Below, in pieces: positions 15,712 to 24,579 of a DNA stretch of 33,544 bases. The stretch is from Bacteroidales bacterium (GTDB lineage: Bacteria; Bacteroidota; Bacteroidia; Bacteroidales; Muribaculaceae): contig JAJBVL010000111.1 in the NCBI GenBank assembly GCA_020859845.1, positions 1 through 33,544 of the forward strand, in the 5' to 3' direction. The notes under the pieces are model-generated. The model was not told the origin of the DNA, did no database searches, and was given only the letters and a program-made list of their open reading frames with translations. Every line of letters starts with the position of its first letter. Within the stretch, counting starts at the first letter, position 1. Made by a program: the position numbers and the translations under genes.

Positions 15712-16352
15712 ACCGTTATCTCTCTACGCTCAAACGCTGGTGGTGGGTCTACGCCGCAGGTATTGCCCTCTGGGCCATCGTCATTGTGGGGATATGGGCC
15801 CTCACCCCCACACGCTACGTAGGACGCGGCCTCCTCTGGGTAGATCCACGCAGCGAGCTACTCCCTGCCCTGCTCCGCGACTCAGCCGAGGCCAGAGCCT
15901 ACTCCGTAGAGTATGGCTTCGAATGGCCCTTCTACGTGGGGATAGAGCTCGAGCTTCTCAATAGCCCCTACGTGATGAGGCAGACAGTAGAAGCCTTGCA
16001 ACTGGCCTCACCTGGGACCGACGACCTCAGCATCGCGCGACGCGCAGAGCAGCTCTATCACGAGGTGAGTAGCAATGGCTCGGGTATAGACTCCTCACAA
16101 GGATGGGTGGAATGGACATCGACCGATCCTCAGCTTGCATGCCAAGTGGTCGACACTATAATCGGCATCTATCTGGATATGCGCCGCCAGCAAGCAGGCG
16201 AGGGCGTCCTTCTCCCTGCTCAGCGCATTGGGCGTGCCTACATCTCCTCCACCCTCAGCCGCTGGCCCTCGCCTCGATGGATAGCCTTAGGCCTCATCAT
16301 AGCCTTGGCTCCCGGCCTCTTTCTCACCCTTCAATCTTGGCCGCAAAAGTAA
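15708..16352 (+). CDS. Wzz-like polysaccharide co-polymerase (chain-length determinant)
   Basis: The 214-aa protein has a membrane span near the N terminus (residues about 12-32, YAAGIALWAIVIVGIWAL) and another at the C terminus (about 191-208). The periplasmic middle includes GRGLLWVDPRS and the segment SPYVMRQTVEALQL. This two-span topology is that of polysaccharide co-polymerases (Wzz/PCP), which set chain length. No cytoplasmic tyrosine-kinase domain is attached. At 214 aa it is short for the family, so the periplasmic coiled coil must be reduced. The overlap of 4 nt with the polymerase gene supports a joint function. Confidence 0.7.
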   Translation: MNRYLSTLKRWWWVYAAGIALWAIVIVGIWALTPTRYVGRGLLWVDPRSELLPALLRDSAEARAYSVEYGFEWPFYVGIELELLNSPYVMRQTVEALQLASPGTDDLSIARRAEQLYHEVSSNGSGIDSSQGWVEWTSTDPQLACQVVDTIIGIYLDMRRQQAGEGVLLPAQRIGRAYISSTLSRWPSPRWIALGLIIALAPGLFLTLQSWPQK

Positions 16353-16512
16353 GATTTATAGCTAAGTGAGTGAAAAAAATGGCCCAACATAGCGATGAAT
16401 TGAAAAAAAGTTGCGATATTTGCACTTGCAAAACGGCGTCTGTCGCTATTGCTCTCCGTAACTGATTAAGACTCAACGTATTTAATAACAATATAACCTA
16501 TTTTCAGCAAAA

Positions 16513-16785
16513 ATGACTAAAGCCGACATCGTTAACGAAATTTCCAGAACCACAGGCATCGATAAGGCCAGCGTTCTCGAGACTGTTGAGAAGTTTATGG
16601 AGGTCGTAAAAGACTCCTTAGCTCATGGCGAAAATGTCTACCTGCGCGGATTTGGCAGCTTCATCGTGAAGACACGCTCAGAGAAGACCGCTCGCAACAT
16701 CTCCAAGAACACTACAATCATCATCCCCGAGCACAAAATCCCCGCTTTCAAGCCCGCCAAGGTCTTTATGGAGGACGTGAAGTAA
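16513..16785 (+). CDS. HU/IHF family DNA-binding protein
   Basis: The 90-aa protein is a full-length HU-family histone-like protein: MTKADIVNEIS and the helical N-terminal dimerisation part, the turn ENVYLRGFGSF, a beta arm around RSEKTARNISKNTTIIIP carrying basic residues, and the C-terminal IPAFKPAKVFMEDV. It dimerises, bends DNA and organises the nucleoid. Upstream, GATATTTG (16415-16422) is a near match to a -7 box. Downstream lie the 29-aa basic protein and RNase E/G, a conserved neighbourhood in Bacteroidota by my recollection. Confidence 0.92.
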   Translation: MTKADIVNEISRTTGIDKASVLETVEKFMEVVKDSLAHGENVYLRGFGSFIVKTRSEKTARNISKNTTIIIPEHKIPAFKPAKVFMEDVK

Positions 16786-16849
16786 GGATGGCCCCTTATC
16801 GACCCAACGCAATAAACTAACCCTAATTAACAACCCTAAACCGTAGACA

Positions 16850-16939
16850 ATGCCCAGCGGAAAGAAAAGAAAAGGCCACAAGATGGCTACTCATAAGCGC
16901 AAAAAGCGTCTGAGAAAGAATCGTCATAAGAAGAAATAA
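16850..16939 (+). CDS. 29-aa basic AURKAIP1/COX24-domain (mS38-like) protein
   Basis: A 30-codon frame encodes MPSGKKRKGHKMATHKRKKR followed by LRKNRHKKK, with 17 Lys/Arg among 29 residues. The H-K-M-x-T-H-K-x-K-K-R-x-R-K-x-R-x-K-K pattern is that of the COX24/AURKAIP1 C-terminal domain. The mitochondrial member (mS38) is a small-subunit ribosomal protein, and many Bacteroidota encode this mini-protein. A ribosomal role is therefore likely by homology, though not demonstrated from the sequence. It is too short for many gene finders. It follows the HU gene by 64 nt and precedes RNase E/G. Confidence 0.85.
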   Translation: MPSGKKRKGHKMATHKRKKRLRKNRHKKK

Positions 16940-17002
16940 GAAAGGACGATATGATAATGGTTCACAGAGCCTATTATCAAAAGAATGCCACGAGCTATAC
17001 GG

Positions 17003-17061
17003 AGAACAAACTTGATACGGGAGGAAAACTACAGTGGACTCGCCAACATCTGGTTTGTTCT
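17003..17061 (+). promoter_or_regulatory. Stem-loop in the RNase E/G leader
   Basis: AGAACAAAC (17003-17011) pairs perfectly with GTTTGTTCT (17053-17061) over a 41-nt loop. It lies 41 nt before the RNase start. E. coli rne is autoregulated through its leader, so a similar role here is conceivable, but only the pairing is seen. Confidence 0.3.
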
Positions 17062-17101
17062 TTGTTATATAGCTGATACTCGTTAACTCTAAGATTATTT
17101 A

Positions 17102-18727
17102 ATGAAAAGCGAACTTATTGTAGATGTACAACCCACCGAGGTGTCGATAGCGCTCCTGGAAGACGGCCGACTGGTGTCGCTCCAAAAGGAGGCACGCAAC
17201 CTCGCCTATGCCGTAGGCGACATCTACCTGGCAAAAGTCAAGAAGCTGCCAGGCCTCAATGCCGCCTTTGTCAACGTGGGCTACGAGAAAGACGCTTTCC
17301 TCCATTATCTGGATCTTGGCTCCCAATTTGATTCTTACAAGGAATTTCTTACCGAAGCGCTGACCGAGAAAAAGTATGTCCCTCTGGTAAGCAAGATGAA
17401 GCTCCTCCCCGACATCAACAAGCATGGCACCATCAGCGAAGTCCTCACCCCCGGACAAGAGCTAATGGTCCAGATAGTCAAGGAGCCTATTTCCTCCAAG
17501 GGTCCTCGCCTGACCACTGAAATCACTCTCACAGGGCGCTATATGGTGCTGATACCGTTTAGCGACAAAATCTCCATCTCCCAGAAGATAAAGACCACCG
17601 AAGAGAAGATGCGCCTACGCCAACTCGTAGAGAGCATCCGTCCCAAGAATTTTGGTGTCATCATCCGCACCTCGGCCGAAGGCAAACGCGTGGCCGAGCT
17701 GGTGCATGAGATGCGCACCCTCATGCAATGCTGGGACGACACGGTGGCAAAAGCCCAGAAAGCCACAGCGCCACAGCTCATCTTCGAGGAAGAAAGCAGG
17801 ATTGTAGGCGTGCTACGCGACATTTTTAGCCCCACCTTTGAGAACATTCACGTCAACGACCCCGAGGTCTATAGCCAAATTTCAAAGTATGTCAATCTCA
17901 TTGCTCCTGAAAGAGGAGAGATAGTAAAGCTTTACGATAAGCCCGAACCTATCTTTGACAGCTTCAACATCACCAAGCAGATAAAGTCGTCGTTTGGCAA
18001 GACAGTGTCGTTTAAGAGCGGCGCATACATCATCATCGAGCACACAGAAGCTCTCCACGTGATAGATGTCAATAGCGGCAACCGCTCCAAGTCGACCACC
18101 GACCAAGAGAGCAATGCCCTCGAAGTCAACATGAGAGCCGCCGACGAGATAGCACGCCAGCTGCGCCTACGCGACATGGGCGGCATCATCGTCATCGACT
18201 TTATCGATATGGCAAAAGCTGAACACCGCCAGAAACTGTTTGAGCACATGAGAGAAGTGATGGCCAACGACCGCGCACGCCATAATATCCTCCCCCTAAG
18301 CAAGTTTGGGCTGATGCAAATCACCCGTCAGCGTGTAAGGCCCGCCCTGGATATCGTCACCACCGAAGCCTGCCCATCCTGCTATGGCAAAGGCGAGGTG
18401 CAGCCATCGCTCCTATTTACCGACACTCTGCATGAGAAGATCGACTATCTAATCCACGACCTGAAGATTGAGCAGTTTACGCTCTATGTGCATCCCTACG
18501 TCGAGGCCTACCTCAAGAAAGGCTTCTTGACCTCGCTCTATCGTCGTTGGAGATTAGAATTTGGTAGGAAGTTTCGTATCTACGCTGATCAATCGTTGGC
18601 CTACCTGCAGTATAAAGTATTTGACAAGGATCACAACGAGATCGACCTTAAAGAGGAGAAAGATATTGATTCGTCGGCCTCAAAGGCCAAGGCCAAAGCC
18701 AAGAACCGTAATCAGGAGGAGGCGTAG
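17102..18727 (+). CDS. rng: Ribonuclease E/G family endoribonuclease
   Basis: The 541-aa protein is an RNase E/G catalytic protein that cuts single-stranded A/U-rich RNA in mRNA decay and rRNA maturation. An N-terminal S1 domain (GDIYLAKVKKLPGLNAAFVNVGYEKDAFLH, residues about 39-68) is followed by the 5'-sensor region (GPRLTTEITLTGRYMVLIP), the DNase I-like domain with the Mg-binding aspartates in HVIDVNSG and IVIDFIDM, and the Zn-link CPSCYGKG that holds the dimer. It lacks the long RNase E scaffold tail, ending instead in a short Lys/Ala tail (SKAKAKAKNRNQEEA). Length and tail fit RNase G of Bacteroidota. A 160-nt gap with a stem-loop precedes it. Confidence 0.94.
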   Translation: MKSELIVDVQPTEVSIALLEDGRLVSLQKEARNLAYAVGDIYLAKVKKLPGLNAAFVNVGYEKDAFLHYLDLGSQFDSYKEFLTEALTEKKYVPLVSKMKLLPDINKHGTISEVLTPGQELMVQIVKEPISSKGPRLTTEITLTGRYMVLIPFSDKISISQKIKTTEEKMRLRQLVESIRPKNFGVIIRTSAEGKRVAELVHEMRTLMQCWDDTVAKAQKATAPQLIFEEESRIVGVLRDIFSPTFENIHVNDPEVYSQISKYVNLIAPERGEIVKLYDKPEPIFDSFNITKQIKSSFGKTVSFKSGAYIIIEHTEALHVIDVNSGNRSKSTTDQESNALEVNMRAADEIARQLRLRDMGGIIVIDFIDMAKAEHRQKLFEHMREVMANDRARHNILPLSKFGLMQITRQRVRPALDIVTTEACPSCYGKGEVQPSLLFTDTLHEKIDYLIHDLKIEQFTLYVHPYVEAYLKKGFLTSLYRRWRLEFGRKFRIYADQSLAYLQYKVFDKDHNEIDLKEEKDIDSSASKAKAKAKNRNQEEA

Positions 18728-18758
18728 CCCTCTCCTACCCATTACTCCTTAGAAAAAC

Positions 18759-18796
18759 CAAAGGGCTGGGCCTCGATGAAGCGACCCAGCCCTTTG
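18759..18796. terminator. Bidirectional terminator between RNase E/G and trigger factor
   Basis: CAAAGGGCTGGG (18759-18770) pairs with CCCAGCCCTTTG (18785-18796), a perfect 12-bp stem with a 14-nt loop. On the minus strand the stem is followed by GTTTTTCT, giving a proper T-run for trigger factor transcripts. Confidence 0.85.
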
Positions 18797-18816
18797 CTAT
18801 ACGGGGGATGCTGAGA

Positions 18817-20172
18817 TTACTGAGCCAACTCGCGGAAGCGGTCGAGCGACACTGTCTGCTGGTCGAGGGTGACAGCCTGCTCCACCATGTGGTAGAATTT
18901 GCCCTCGCGCACCTGGTCAACCAACCGATTGTGGTAATTCTTGTCGTCAAGAATGTTCTTGGCAAAGGAGGTGATTGTCTCGTCGTCGAGATTGGTCATG
19001 CCATACTGTGCCAGCTGACGGCTTGCTATCATCTTGGCAAAGGCCAGGAGGTCGTCTTGCGTCACCTCGAGATTGAGCTTAGCGGCAATCTCATCGCGGA
19101 TAAGCTGCCAGCGCAGGTCGTCCTCCATCTTGGCAAACTCCTCGTCGATGTTCTTCTCGTTGAGGGATTCGTTGCGCTCAATGAGCCACTTCTTGAGGGT
19201 AGCAGCAGGGAGCTCCATTTGTCCATACTTGTCCATGAAATACTTCTTGACGTCGCGAGCAAAGAGTATCTGGCTATTCTGACGCAGGTCGCCAGCGATG
19301 AGCTCACGCAGAGCGGCGCGATATTCGTCTTCGGTCTTTACGCGATCCTTGCCAAACACCTGAGTGTAGAACTCTTCGCCCAGCTCGGCCTTCTTCACTA
19401 CGATAATCTCAGAGATTACCATCTCAAAGTCGGCATGCAGGTCGGCCACCTGCTCCTTGGTGAGCTGCAGCATGGAAGCAAGCTCTACGGGGTCGCCATC
19501 GCAGGTCTCCCAGGGGTTGAAGCGCACCTTGTCGTCAACCTTCTTGCCTATGAAGAGCTGGCGCTGAGCGTCGTTCTTGAAGAATTGTGGGCCAAGGATG
19601 CCGTTGGTCACCTGGATGGCATCGTCGCCTTCCTTGATGGTGCCGTCGGGGTTGAGCTCCATGATGGGGCCCTTTACCAAAGCGTCGGGCTCTACCTCCT
19701 CACCAGGCACCTGCGAGCCAAAGCGCTTGCGGAACGAATCGTCTTGGTTGGCAACCATCTCATCGGTCACCTCGATGGTATAGAAAGGAAGGGTGACATT
19801 CTTGTCTACCTCGATATTGAGCTCGGGGGCAAGAGCAAGGTCATACTCAAATGTGAAGTCTTTCTGGTTCTTGAGGTCAAGAGCCTTCACCTCTACTGGC
19901 ACCGGCTGTCCCAGGACGTTGAGCTTGTTGTCCTCGATATACTTCATCACAGCTTCATACACCTCGCGGTTGATGACATCGCTGGTGACGCGCTGGCCAA
20001 AGCGGCGCTGCAGGTCGGCGATAGAGATGTGACCCTTGCGGAAACCAGGGATTTGATGAGTGCGACCTATCTCTTTGAGGTCCTTCACTACCTTGTCTTT
20101 GTAGTCAGATTCTTGGACTTCGACTGTCAAGCGAGCGTTGACAGCGTCGGTCTTTTGCATTGAGACGTTCAT
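18817..20172 (-). CDS. tig: Trigger factor (ribosome-associated chaperone)
   Basis: Trigger factor binds ribosomal protein L23 at the exit tunnel and shields nascent chains. The 451-aa protein has the N-terminal ribosome-binding domain with the tail-binding signature IPGFRKGHIS (the usual GFRxGxxP has Ser at the Pro position). The middle, PPIase-like region is divergent, as in Bacteroidota. The C-terminal helical domain ends with LDQQTVSLDRFRELAQ. The start MNVSMQKT parallels the E. coli start MQVSVE. An exact promoter (20279-20310) lies about 100 nt upstream and is divergent from prfA. Confidence 0.93.
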   Translation of the reverse strand: MNVSMQKTDAVNARLTVEVQESDYKDKVVKDLKEIGRTHQIPGFRKGHISIADLQRRFGQRVTSDVINREVYEAVMKYIEDNKLNVLGQPVPVEVKALDLKNQKDFTFEYDLALAPELNIEVDKNVTLPFYTIEVTDEMVANQDDSFRKRFGSQVPGEEVEPDALVKGPIMELNPDGTIKEGDDAIQVTNGILGPQFFKNDAQRQLFIGKKVDDKVRFNPWETCDGDPVELASMLQLTKEQVADLHADFEMVISEIIVVKKAELGEEFYTQVFGKDRVKTEDEYRAALRELIAGDLRQNSQILFARDVKKYFMDKYGQMELPAATLKKWLIERNESLNEKNIDEEFAKMEDDLRWQLIRDEIAAKLNLEVTQDDLLAFAKMIASRQLAQYGMTNLDDETITSFAKNILDDKNYHNRLVDQVREGKFYHMVEQAVTLDQQTVSLDRFRELAQ

Positions 20173-20278
20173 AATACTTGATTGCGTATCGGATATAAAT
20201 ATTTGGATTGTCTTTCATTGGCGAGGCGCCACCCTCGGCCATCACCAGTCGTAATGACAAAATGGCGCTATCGACGTG

Positions 20279-20310
20279 CAAAATTACAATTATTCGCCGT
20301 AATAAGCAAA
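20279..20310 (-). promoter_or_regulatory. tig promoter
   Basis: On the minus strand TTTG (20307-20310), 20 nt, TAATTTTG (20279-20286). It is an exact consensus match, with a predicted leader of about 100 nt before the tig ATG at 20172. Confidence 0.75.
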
Positions 20311-20381
20311 AGGGATGAGGAAATTAGCGACATTTTGTGTAACTTCGCGCTACATTTACCAACCCTTAACCCCCATTACTG

Positions 20382-21491
20382 ATGGCCGAAACCACCCTGC
20401 TGGAGCGCCTCGACGGCATAGAGGCTCGTTTTGAGGAAGTAAGCACCCTCATCACCGACCCCGACGTCATTGCCGACATGAAGCGCTACGTGCGTCTCAC
20501 CAAAGAATATAAAGACCTGGAGCGCCTGTGCTCAACCACTCGTCGCTATCGCCGAGCCCTCACTGATATCGCCGATGCCAAGGCTCTCCTCGAGAGCGAA
20601 AGCGATGAGGAGCTGCGCGCCATGGCTCGCCAAGAGCTCGACGAGGCCAGCGCCGCCCTTCCGGCCCTGGAAGAGGAGATAAAGCTGCTGCTTATCCCCG
20701 CCGACCCAGAGGATGCCAAGAATGCCATCCTTGAGATACGCGCGGGCACTGGCGGCGACGAGGCAGCCATCTTTGCTGGCGACCTCGCCAAGATGTATAC
20801 GCGCTACTGCGAAAGCAAAGGCTGGCAGGTGGCCGTCACCTCCGTGAGCGAAGGGGCTGCCGGAGGCTACAAGGAGATAGTGATGGCCATCACCGGCGAG
20901 GGAGTGTATGGCACGCTGAAGTATGAAAGCGGTGTGCACCGTGTGCAGCGAGTGCCGGCCACCGAGACCCAAGGGCGCGTCCACACCTCAGCAGCCACTG
21001 TGGCGGTGCTCCCCGAGGCCGAGGCCTTCGATGTGGAGATCAACGAAGGCGAGATAAAGTGGGACACCTTTCGCAGCGGCGGTGCTGGCGGCCAGAATGT
21101 CAACAAGGTGGAGTCGGGGGTGCGTCTGCGCTACAACTGGCGCAATCCGCTGACGGGCATCGCCGAGGAGATACTCATAGAGTGTACGGAGACACGCGAC
21201 CAGCCTAAAAACAAGGAGCGTGCCTTGAGCCGTCTGCGCACATTCATCTACGACAAAGAGCATCAGAAATATATCGACGACATAGCATCGCGCCGCAAGA
21301 CCCTCGTGTCTACCGGCGACCGCTCGGCCAAGATACGCACCTACAATTACCCCCAAGGGCGTATCACCGACCATCGTATCAACTACACCATCTACAATCT
21401 CCAGGCCTTTGTCGACGGCGACATCCAAGACTGCATCGACCACCTCATCGTGGCCGAGAACGCTGAGAAGCTCAAGGCCTCCCAGCTCTAA
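20382..21491 (+). CDS. prfA: Peptide chain release factor 1
   Basis: RF1 recognises UAA and UAG stop codons and triggers peptidyl-tRNA hydrolysis. The 369-aa protein carries the RF1-type anticodon tripeptide PAT (192-194) in RVQRVPATETQGRVHTSA, where RF2 would have SPF, and the catalytic GGQ (236-238) in RSGGAGGQNVNKVES. The N-terminal helical domain and the IRAGTGGDEAAIF segment are typical. It is followed 36 nt later by pyrF, and the two are likely co-transcribed. A TAACTTCG near 20340-20347 is a possible -7 box without a clear partner. Confidence 0.97.
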   Translation: MAETTLLERLDGIEARFEEVSTLITDPDVIADMKRYVRLTKEYKDLERLCSTTRRYRRALTDIADAKALLESESDEELRAMARQELDEASAALPALEEEIKLLLIPADPEDAKNAILEIRAGTGGDEAAIFAGDLAKMYTRYCESKGWQVAVTSVSEGAAGGYKEIVMAITGEGVYGTLKYESGVHRVQRVPATETQGRVHTSAATVAVLPEAEAFDVEINEGEIKWDTFRSGGAGGQNVNKVESGVRLRYNWRNPLTGIAEEILIECTETRDQPKNKERALSRLRTFIYDKEHQKYIDDIASRRKTLVSTGDRSAKIRTYNYPQGRITDHRINYTIYNLQAFVDGDIQDCIDHLIVAENAEKLKASQL

Positions 21492-21527
21492 GCCCCATAA
21501 GCCCTATAATCCTAATCCCCAACCCAT

Positions 21528-22355
21528 ATGACCCGTAAAGAATTAGTAAAGAATATCCGCGCCAAGCAGAGCTTTCTCTGCGTGGGCCTCGACACCGACA
21601 TCAAGAAGCTCCCCGAGCATCTGCGCCACCGCGACGATGCCATCACCGAGTTTAATCGCCAGATAATCGATGCCACTGCCCCCTACTGCGTGGCTTATAA
21701 GCCCAACCTGGCCTTCTACGAGAGCCTCGGCGTGAAAGGCTGGCAAGCCCTTGAGGACACTCTGCGCTACATCCGCGAGCACCACCCCGACCAGTTTATC
21801 ATCGCCGATGCCAAGCGTGGCGATATCGGCAACACCTCCAAGCTCTATGCTCGCAGCTTCTTTGAGCATCTCGACGTAGATGCCATCACTGTGGCTCCCT
21901 ACATGGGCGAGGACTCCGTCACTCCCTTTTTGGGCTACGAGGGCAAGTGGGTAATCCTGCTTGCGCTGACCTCCAACAAGGGTTCTCACGACTTCCAGCT
22001 CATCGAGGACCGCGACGGGCGCCGACTGTTTGAGCAGGTGATACTCACCTCTCAGCGCTGGGCCGGCCCCGAGGAGATGATGTATGTGGTAGGCGCCACC
22101 CAGGGACGCGCCTTTGAGGACATACGCCGTGTGGCTCCTGAGAGTTTCCTTCTCGTGCCTGGTGTGGGAGCGCAGGGTGGAAGCCTGGAAGAAGTGTGTC
22201 GCTACGGCATGATAGCCGACTGCGGGCTGCTCGTCAACTCGTCGCGAGGCATCATCTACGCCTCCTCGGGCGAGGATTATGCCGAGGCAGCTGGCCGCGA
22301 AGCGCGCAAGCTTGCCGAGGAGATGGCCTCCCATCTGGCCACCTACAGCCGCTAA
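21528..22355 (+). CDS. pyrF: Orotidine 5'-phosphate decarboxylase (long, type 2)
   Basis: PyrF decarboxylates OMP to UMP, the last step of de novo pyrimidine synthesis. The 275-aa protein belongs to the longer subgroup: [14 protein letters not shown] at the N terminus, KPNLAFYE, the catalytic [11 protein letters not shown] (93-103) with the Asp-Lys-Asp network, [15 protein letters not shown], and the phosphate-binding VPGVGAQGG and NSSRGIIYA near the C terminus. Start at ATG 21528 gives [22 protein letters not shown], which fits the family. It lies between prfA and pgk on the same strand. Confidence 0.96.
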   Translation: MTRKELVKNIRAKQSFLCVGLDTDIKKLPEHLRHRDDAITEFNRQIIDATAPYCVAYKPNLAFYESLGVKGWQALEDTLRYIREHHPDQFIIADAKRGDIGNTSKLYARSFFEHLDVDAITVAPYMGEDSVTPFLGYEGKWVILLALTSNKGSHDFQLIEDRDGRRLFEQVILTSQRWAGPEEMMYVVGATQGRAFEDIRRVAPESFLLVPGVGAQGGSLEEVCRYGMIADCGLLVNSSRGIIYASSGEDYAEAAGREARKLAEEMASHLATYSR

Positions 22356-22388
22356 GACTCAGCTGGAGAGATAAGCCATAAAAATAAT

Positions 22389-22420
22389 CTTGGCGGTTAA
22401 GGAAATTCTCACTATCTTTG
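22389..22420 (+). promoter_or_regulatory. pgk promoter
   Basis: CTTGG (22389-22393), 19 nt, TATCTTTG (22413-22420). The -7 box is exact and the -33 box is close. The leader to the pgk ATG is about 60 nt. Confidence 0.65.
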
Positions 22421-22486
22421 CATCGACCCCCAATAAAAATTTCTGAACAACCCAATCTAAACAAAAAACCATAATCACTAACCAAA

Positions 22487-23737
22487 ATGACACTCGACAA
22501 CTACAATTTTGCTGGCAAGAAAGCCATCGTTCGCGTTGACTTCAATGTGCCCCTCGACGAGAATGGCAACATCACCGACGATACCCGTATCCGCGGTGCT
22601 CTCCCCACCCTCAAGAAGATCCTCAATGATGGTGGTAGCCTCATCATCATGAGCCACATGGGCAAGCCTAAAGGCAAAGTCAACCCCAAGTTCTCTCTTG
22701 CTCAGATCAAGGACGCTGTGGCTAAGGCTCTCGGTCGCGACGTGAAGTTTGCCGCCGACTGTGCCAACGCTTCTGAGGCCGCTGCCGACCTCAAGCCCGG
22801 CGAAGTGCTCCTGCTCGAGAACCTCCGCTTCTACCCCGAAGAGGAAGGTAAGCCTGTAGGCATCGAGAAGACCGACCCCGCCTACGACGCTGCCAAGAAG
22901 GAGATGAAGGCTCGCCAGAAGGAGTTTGCTAAGAAGCTCGCCAGCTATGCCGACGTATACGTTAACGACGCATTTGGCACCGCCCACCGCAAGCACGCTT
23001 CGACAGCCGTTATCGCCGACTATTTCGATGCTCAGGACAAGATGCTTGGCTACCTGATGGAGAAGGAAGTAAAGGCTGTTGACAACATCCTCAGCGACAT
23101 CAAGCGCCCCTTCACCGCCATCATGGGTGGCTCCAAGGTGTCAACCAAGATTGGCATCATCGAAAACCTCATGGACAAGGTGGACAATCTCATCCTCTGC
23201 GGTGGTATGACCTACACCTTCGCTAAGGCTCAGGGTGGCAAGATTGGCGATTCGATCTGCGAGAACGACAAGCTCGACCTGGCCCTCGACATCATCAAGA
23301 AGGCCAAAGAGAAAGGCGTCAACCTCGTGCTTGGCACCGACTGTGTAGCTGCCGACAGCTTTAGCAACGACGCTAAGACCATGGTGGTATCAGCAATGGA
23401 GATACCCGACGGCTGGCAGGGACTGGATGCAGGTCCTGAGACCCGCAAGGCTTTTGCCGACGTGATCCGCGACGCCAAGACTATCCTCTGGAATGGTCCT
23501 GCTGGTGTGTTTGAGTTTGACAACTTCACCGATGGCTCACGCGCTATTGCCGACGCTATCGTTGAGGCTACTGACAAGGGCGCCTTCTCGCTGGTAGGCG
23601 GTGGCGACTCTGTGGCTTGTGTCAACAAGTTTGGCGTGGCCGACCAGGTATCGTATGTATCCACCGGTGGTGGCGCTCTTCTTGAGGCCATCGAAGGCAA
23701 GGTGCTCCCCGGCGTAGCAGCCATCAAGGGCGAATAA
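22487..23737 (+). CDS. pgk: Phosphoglycerate kinase
   Basis: PGK transfers phosphate from 1,3-bisphosphoglycerate to ADP in glycolysis. The 416-aa protein has all the family landmarks: [62 protein letters not shown], the [12 protein letters not shown] hinge region, [11 protein letters not shown], the nucleotide-binding [15 protein letters not shown] and the C-terminal [12 protein letters not shown]...[11 protein letters not shown]. It has its own promoter and a strong terminator and so is probably monocistronic. Codon use is strongly biased toward C/G-ending codons, as in a highly expressed gene. Confidence 0.98.
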   Translation: MTLDNYNFAGKKAIVRVDFNVPLDENGNITDDTRIRGALPTLKKILNDGGSLIIMSHMGKPKGKVNPKFSLAQIKDAVAKALGRDVKFAADCANASEAAADLKPGEVLLLENLRFYPEEEGKPVGIEKTDPAYDAAKKEMKARQKEFAKKLASYADVYVNDAFGTAHRKHASTAVIADYFDAQDKMLGYLMEKEVKAVDNILSDIKRPFTAIMGGSKVSTKIGIIENLMDKVDNLILCGGMTYTFAKAQGGKIGDSICENDKLDLALDIIKKAKEKGVNLVLGTDCVAADSFSNDAKTMVVSAMEIPDGWQGLDAGPETRKAFADVIRDAKTILWNGPAGVFEFDNFTDGSRAIADAIVEATDKGAFSLVGGGDSVACVNKFGVADQVSYVSTGGGALLEAIEGKVLPGVAAIKGE

Positions 23738-23776
23738 TCATAGCCTGAGCCAGAGCGCTCGCTAAGATAAGACACG

Positions 23777-23822
23777 GACGCCGCCAGTCTCCACGATAGA
23801 GGCTGGCGGCGTCTTCTTTTTA
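23777..23822 (+). terminator. pgk terminator
   Basis: GACGCCGCCAG (23777-23787) pairs perfectly with CTGGCGGCGTC (23803-23813), followed by TTCTTTTTAT. This is a classic intrinsic terminator on the plus strand. Confidence 0.92.
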
Positions 23823-23865
23823 TCAACGTTTACCTATTTTGTCTCAGCATGATGAGAGTTAGCGC

Positions 23866-24369
23866 TTATTGTATTTCGGGCTTGATAAGCTCTATCCACT
23901 CGTCGATACGCTTATCTGTCAAGTCTTCGTGGTTGACATTGTCAATCAGAAGGCCCACGATCTGGCCATCCACATCGGCCTCGGTCTCTGAGTATTCATA
24001 GCCGTCGGTGTTAAACGCGCCAATAAACGTAGCGCCCGTGGGCTGTAGCCGGTGGTAGAGCACCCCGACAGCGCCGCAGAAAGTGTCGGTCATCGTGTCG
24101 TCGCCACACCCAAAGAGGGCTATCTTCTTGCCACGGAGGTCAAGGGAGTCAAGCCCGTCGGCAAAGTCATACCAGTCGTCCTGAAGGTCACCAGAGCCCC
24201 AAGTGCTTGTGCCCAGAAGGAGCACGTCGTAAGGACCTACAGCGCTTGGTGCAGTCTCGGCCACATCATGTATATCAGCGGCGTCAAGACCCAGCTTAGC
24301 GCCTATCTTCTCGGCAACCTCCTTGGTGGTGCCAGTAGTTGAACCGTAAAAAATGCCTATTTTTTTCAT
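23866..24369 (-). CDS. fldA: Flavodoxin, long-chain type
   Basis: Flavodoxin is an FMN-carrying low-potential electron shuttle. The 167-aa protein starts MKKIGIFYGSTTGTTKEVAEKI with the FMN phosphate-binding loop GSTTGTT (9-15). It continues with GTSTWGSGDLQDDW (the Trp flavin loop) and GCGDDTMTDTFCGAVG, which corresponds to the second flavin loop; the usual stacking tyrosine is not obvious there (Met-Thr at that place). Length and the ~20-residue inserted segment mark the long-chain class. I chose 24369 instead of the longer frame to 24453, whose extra N terminus is low-complexity and unlike the family. It diverges from the AhpC gene. Confidence 0.92.
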   Translation of the reverse strand: MKKIGIFYGSTTGTTKEVAEKIGAKLGLDAADIHDVAETAPSAVGPYDVLLLGTSTWGSGDLQDDWYDFADGLDSLDLRGKKIALFGCGDDTMTDTFCGAVGVLYHRLQPTGATFIGAFNTDGYEYSETEADVDGQIVGLLIDNVNHEDLTDKRIDEWIELIKPEIQ

Positions 24370-24579
24370 AGACTTGTATTGGGTTGTTAGAGTTGTTGGA
24401 GTAGTTATCGGGTTGTTATTGAAGAGGTGGAGATTTTTCACCTTTTTAGACATTTATTCAACAAAGGGGGGCTAATAATAGTTCGGCCCGAGGACTAAAC
24501 TTTTGGAGAGCGATGGTTGTTTTAACCGCGACAGATTACTAAATATTGACCCTAAAATATCTTTTTTCTAACGGACACA

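Noticed and set aside
18808-20163. 451-aa plus-strand frame opposite trigger factor
   Set aside because: It is the antisense shadow of tig; the minus-strand product matches a known family over its whole length.
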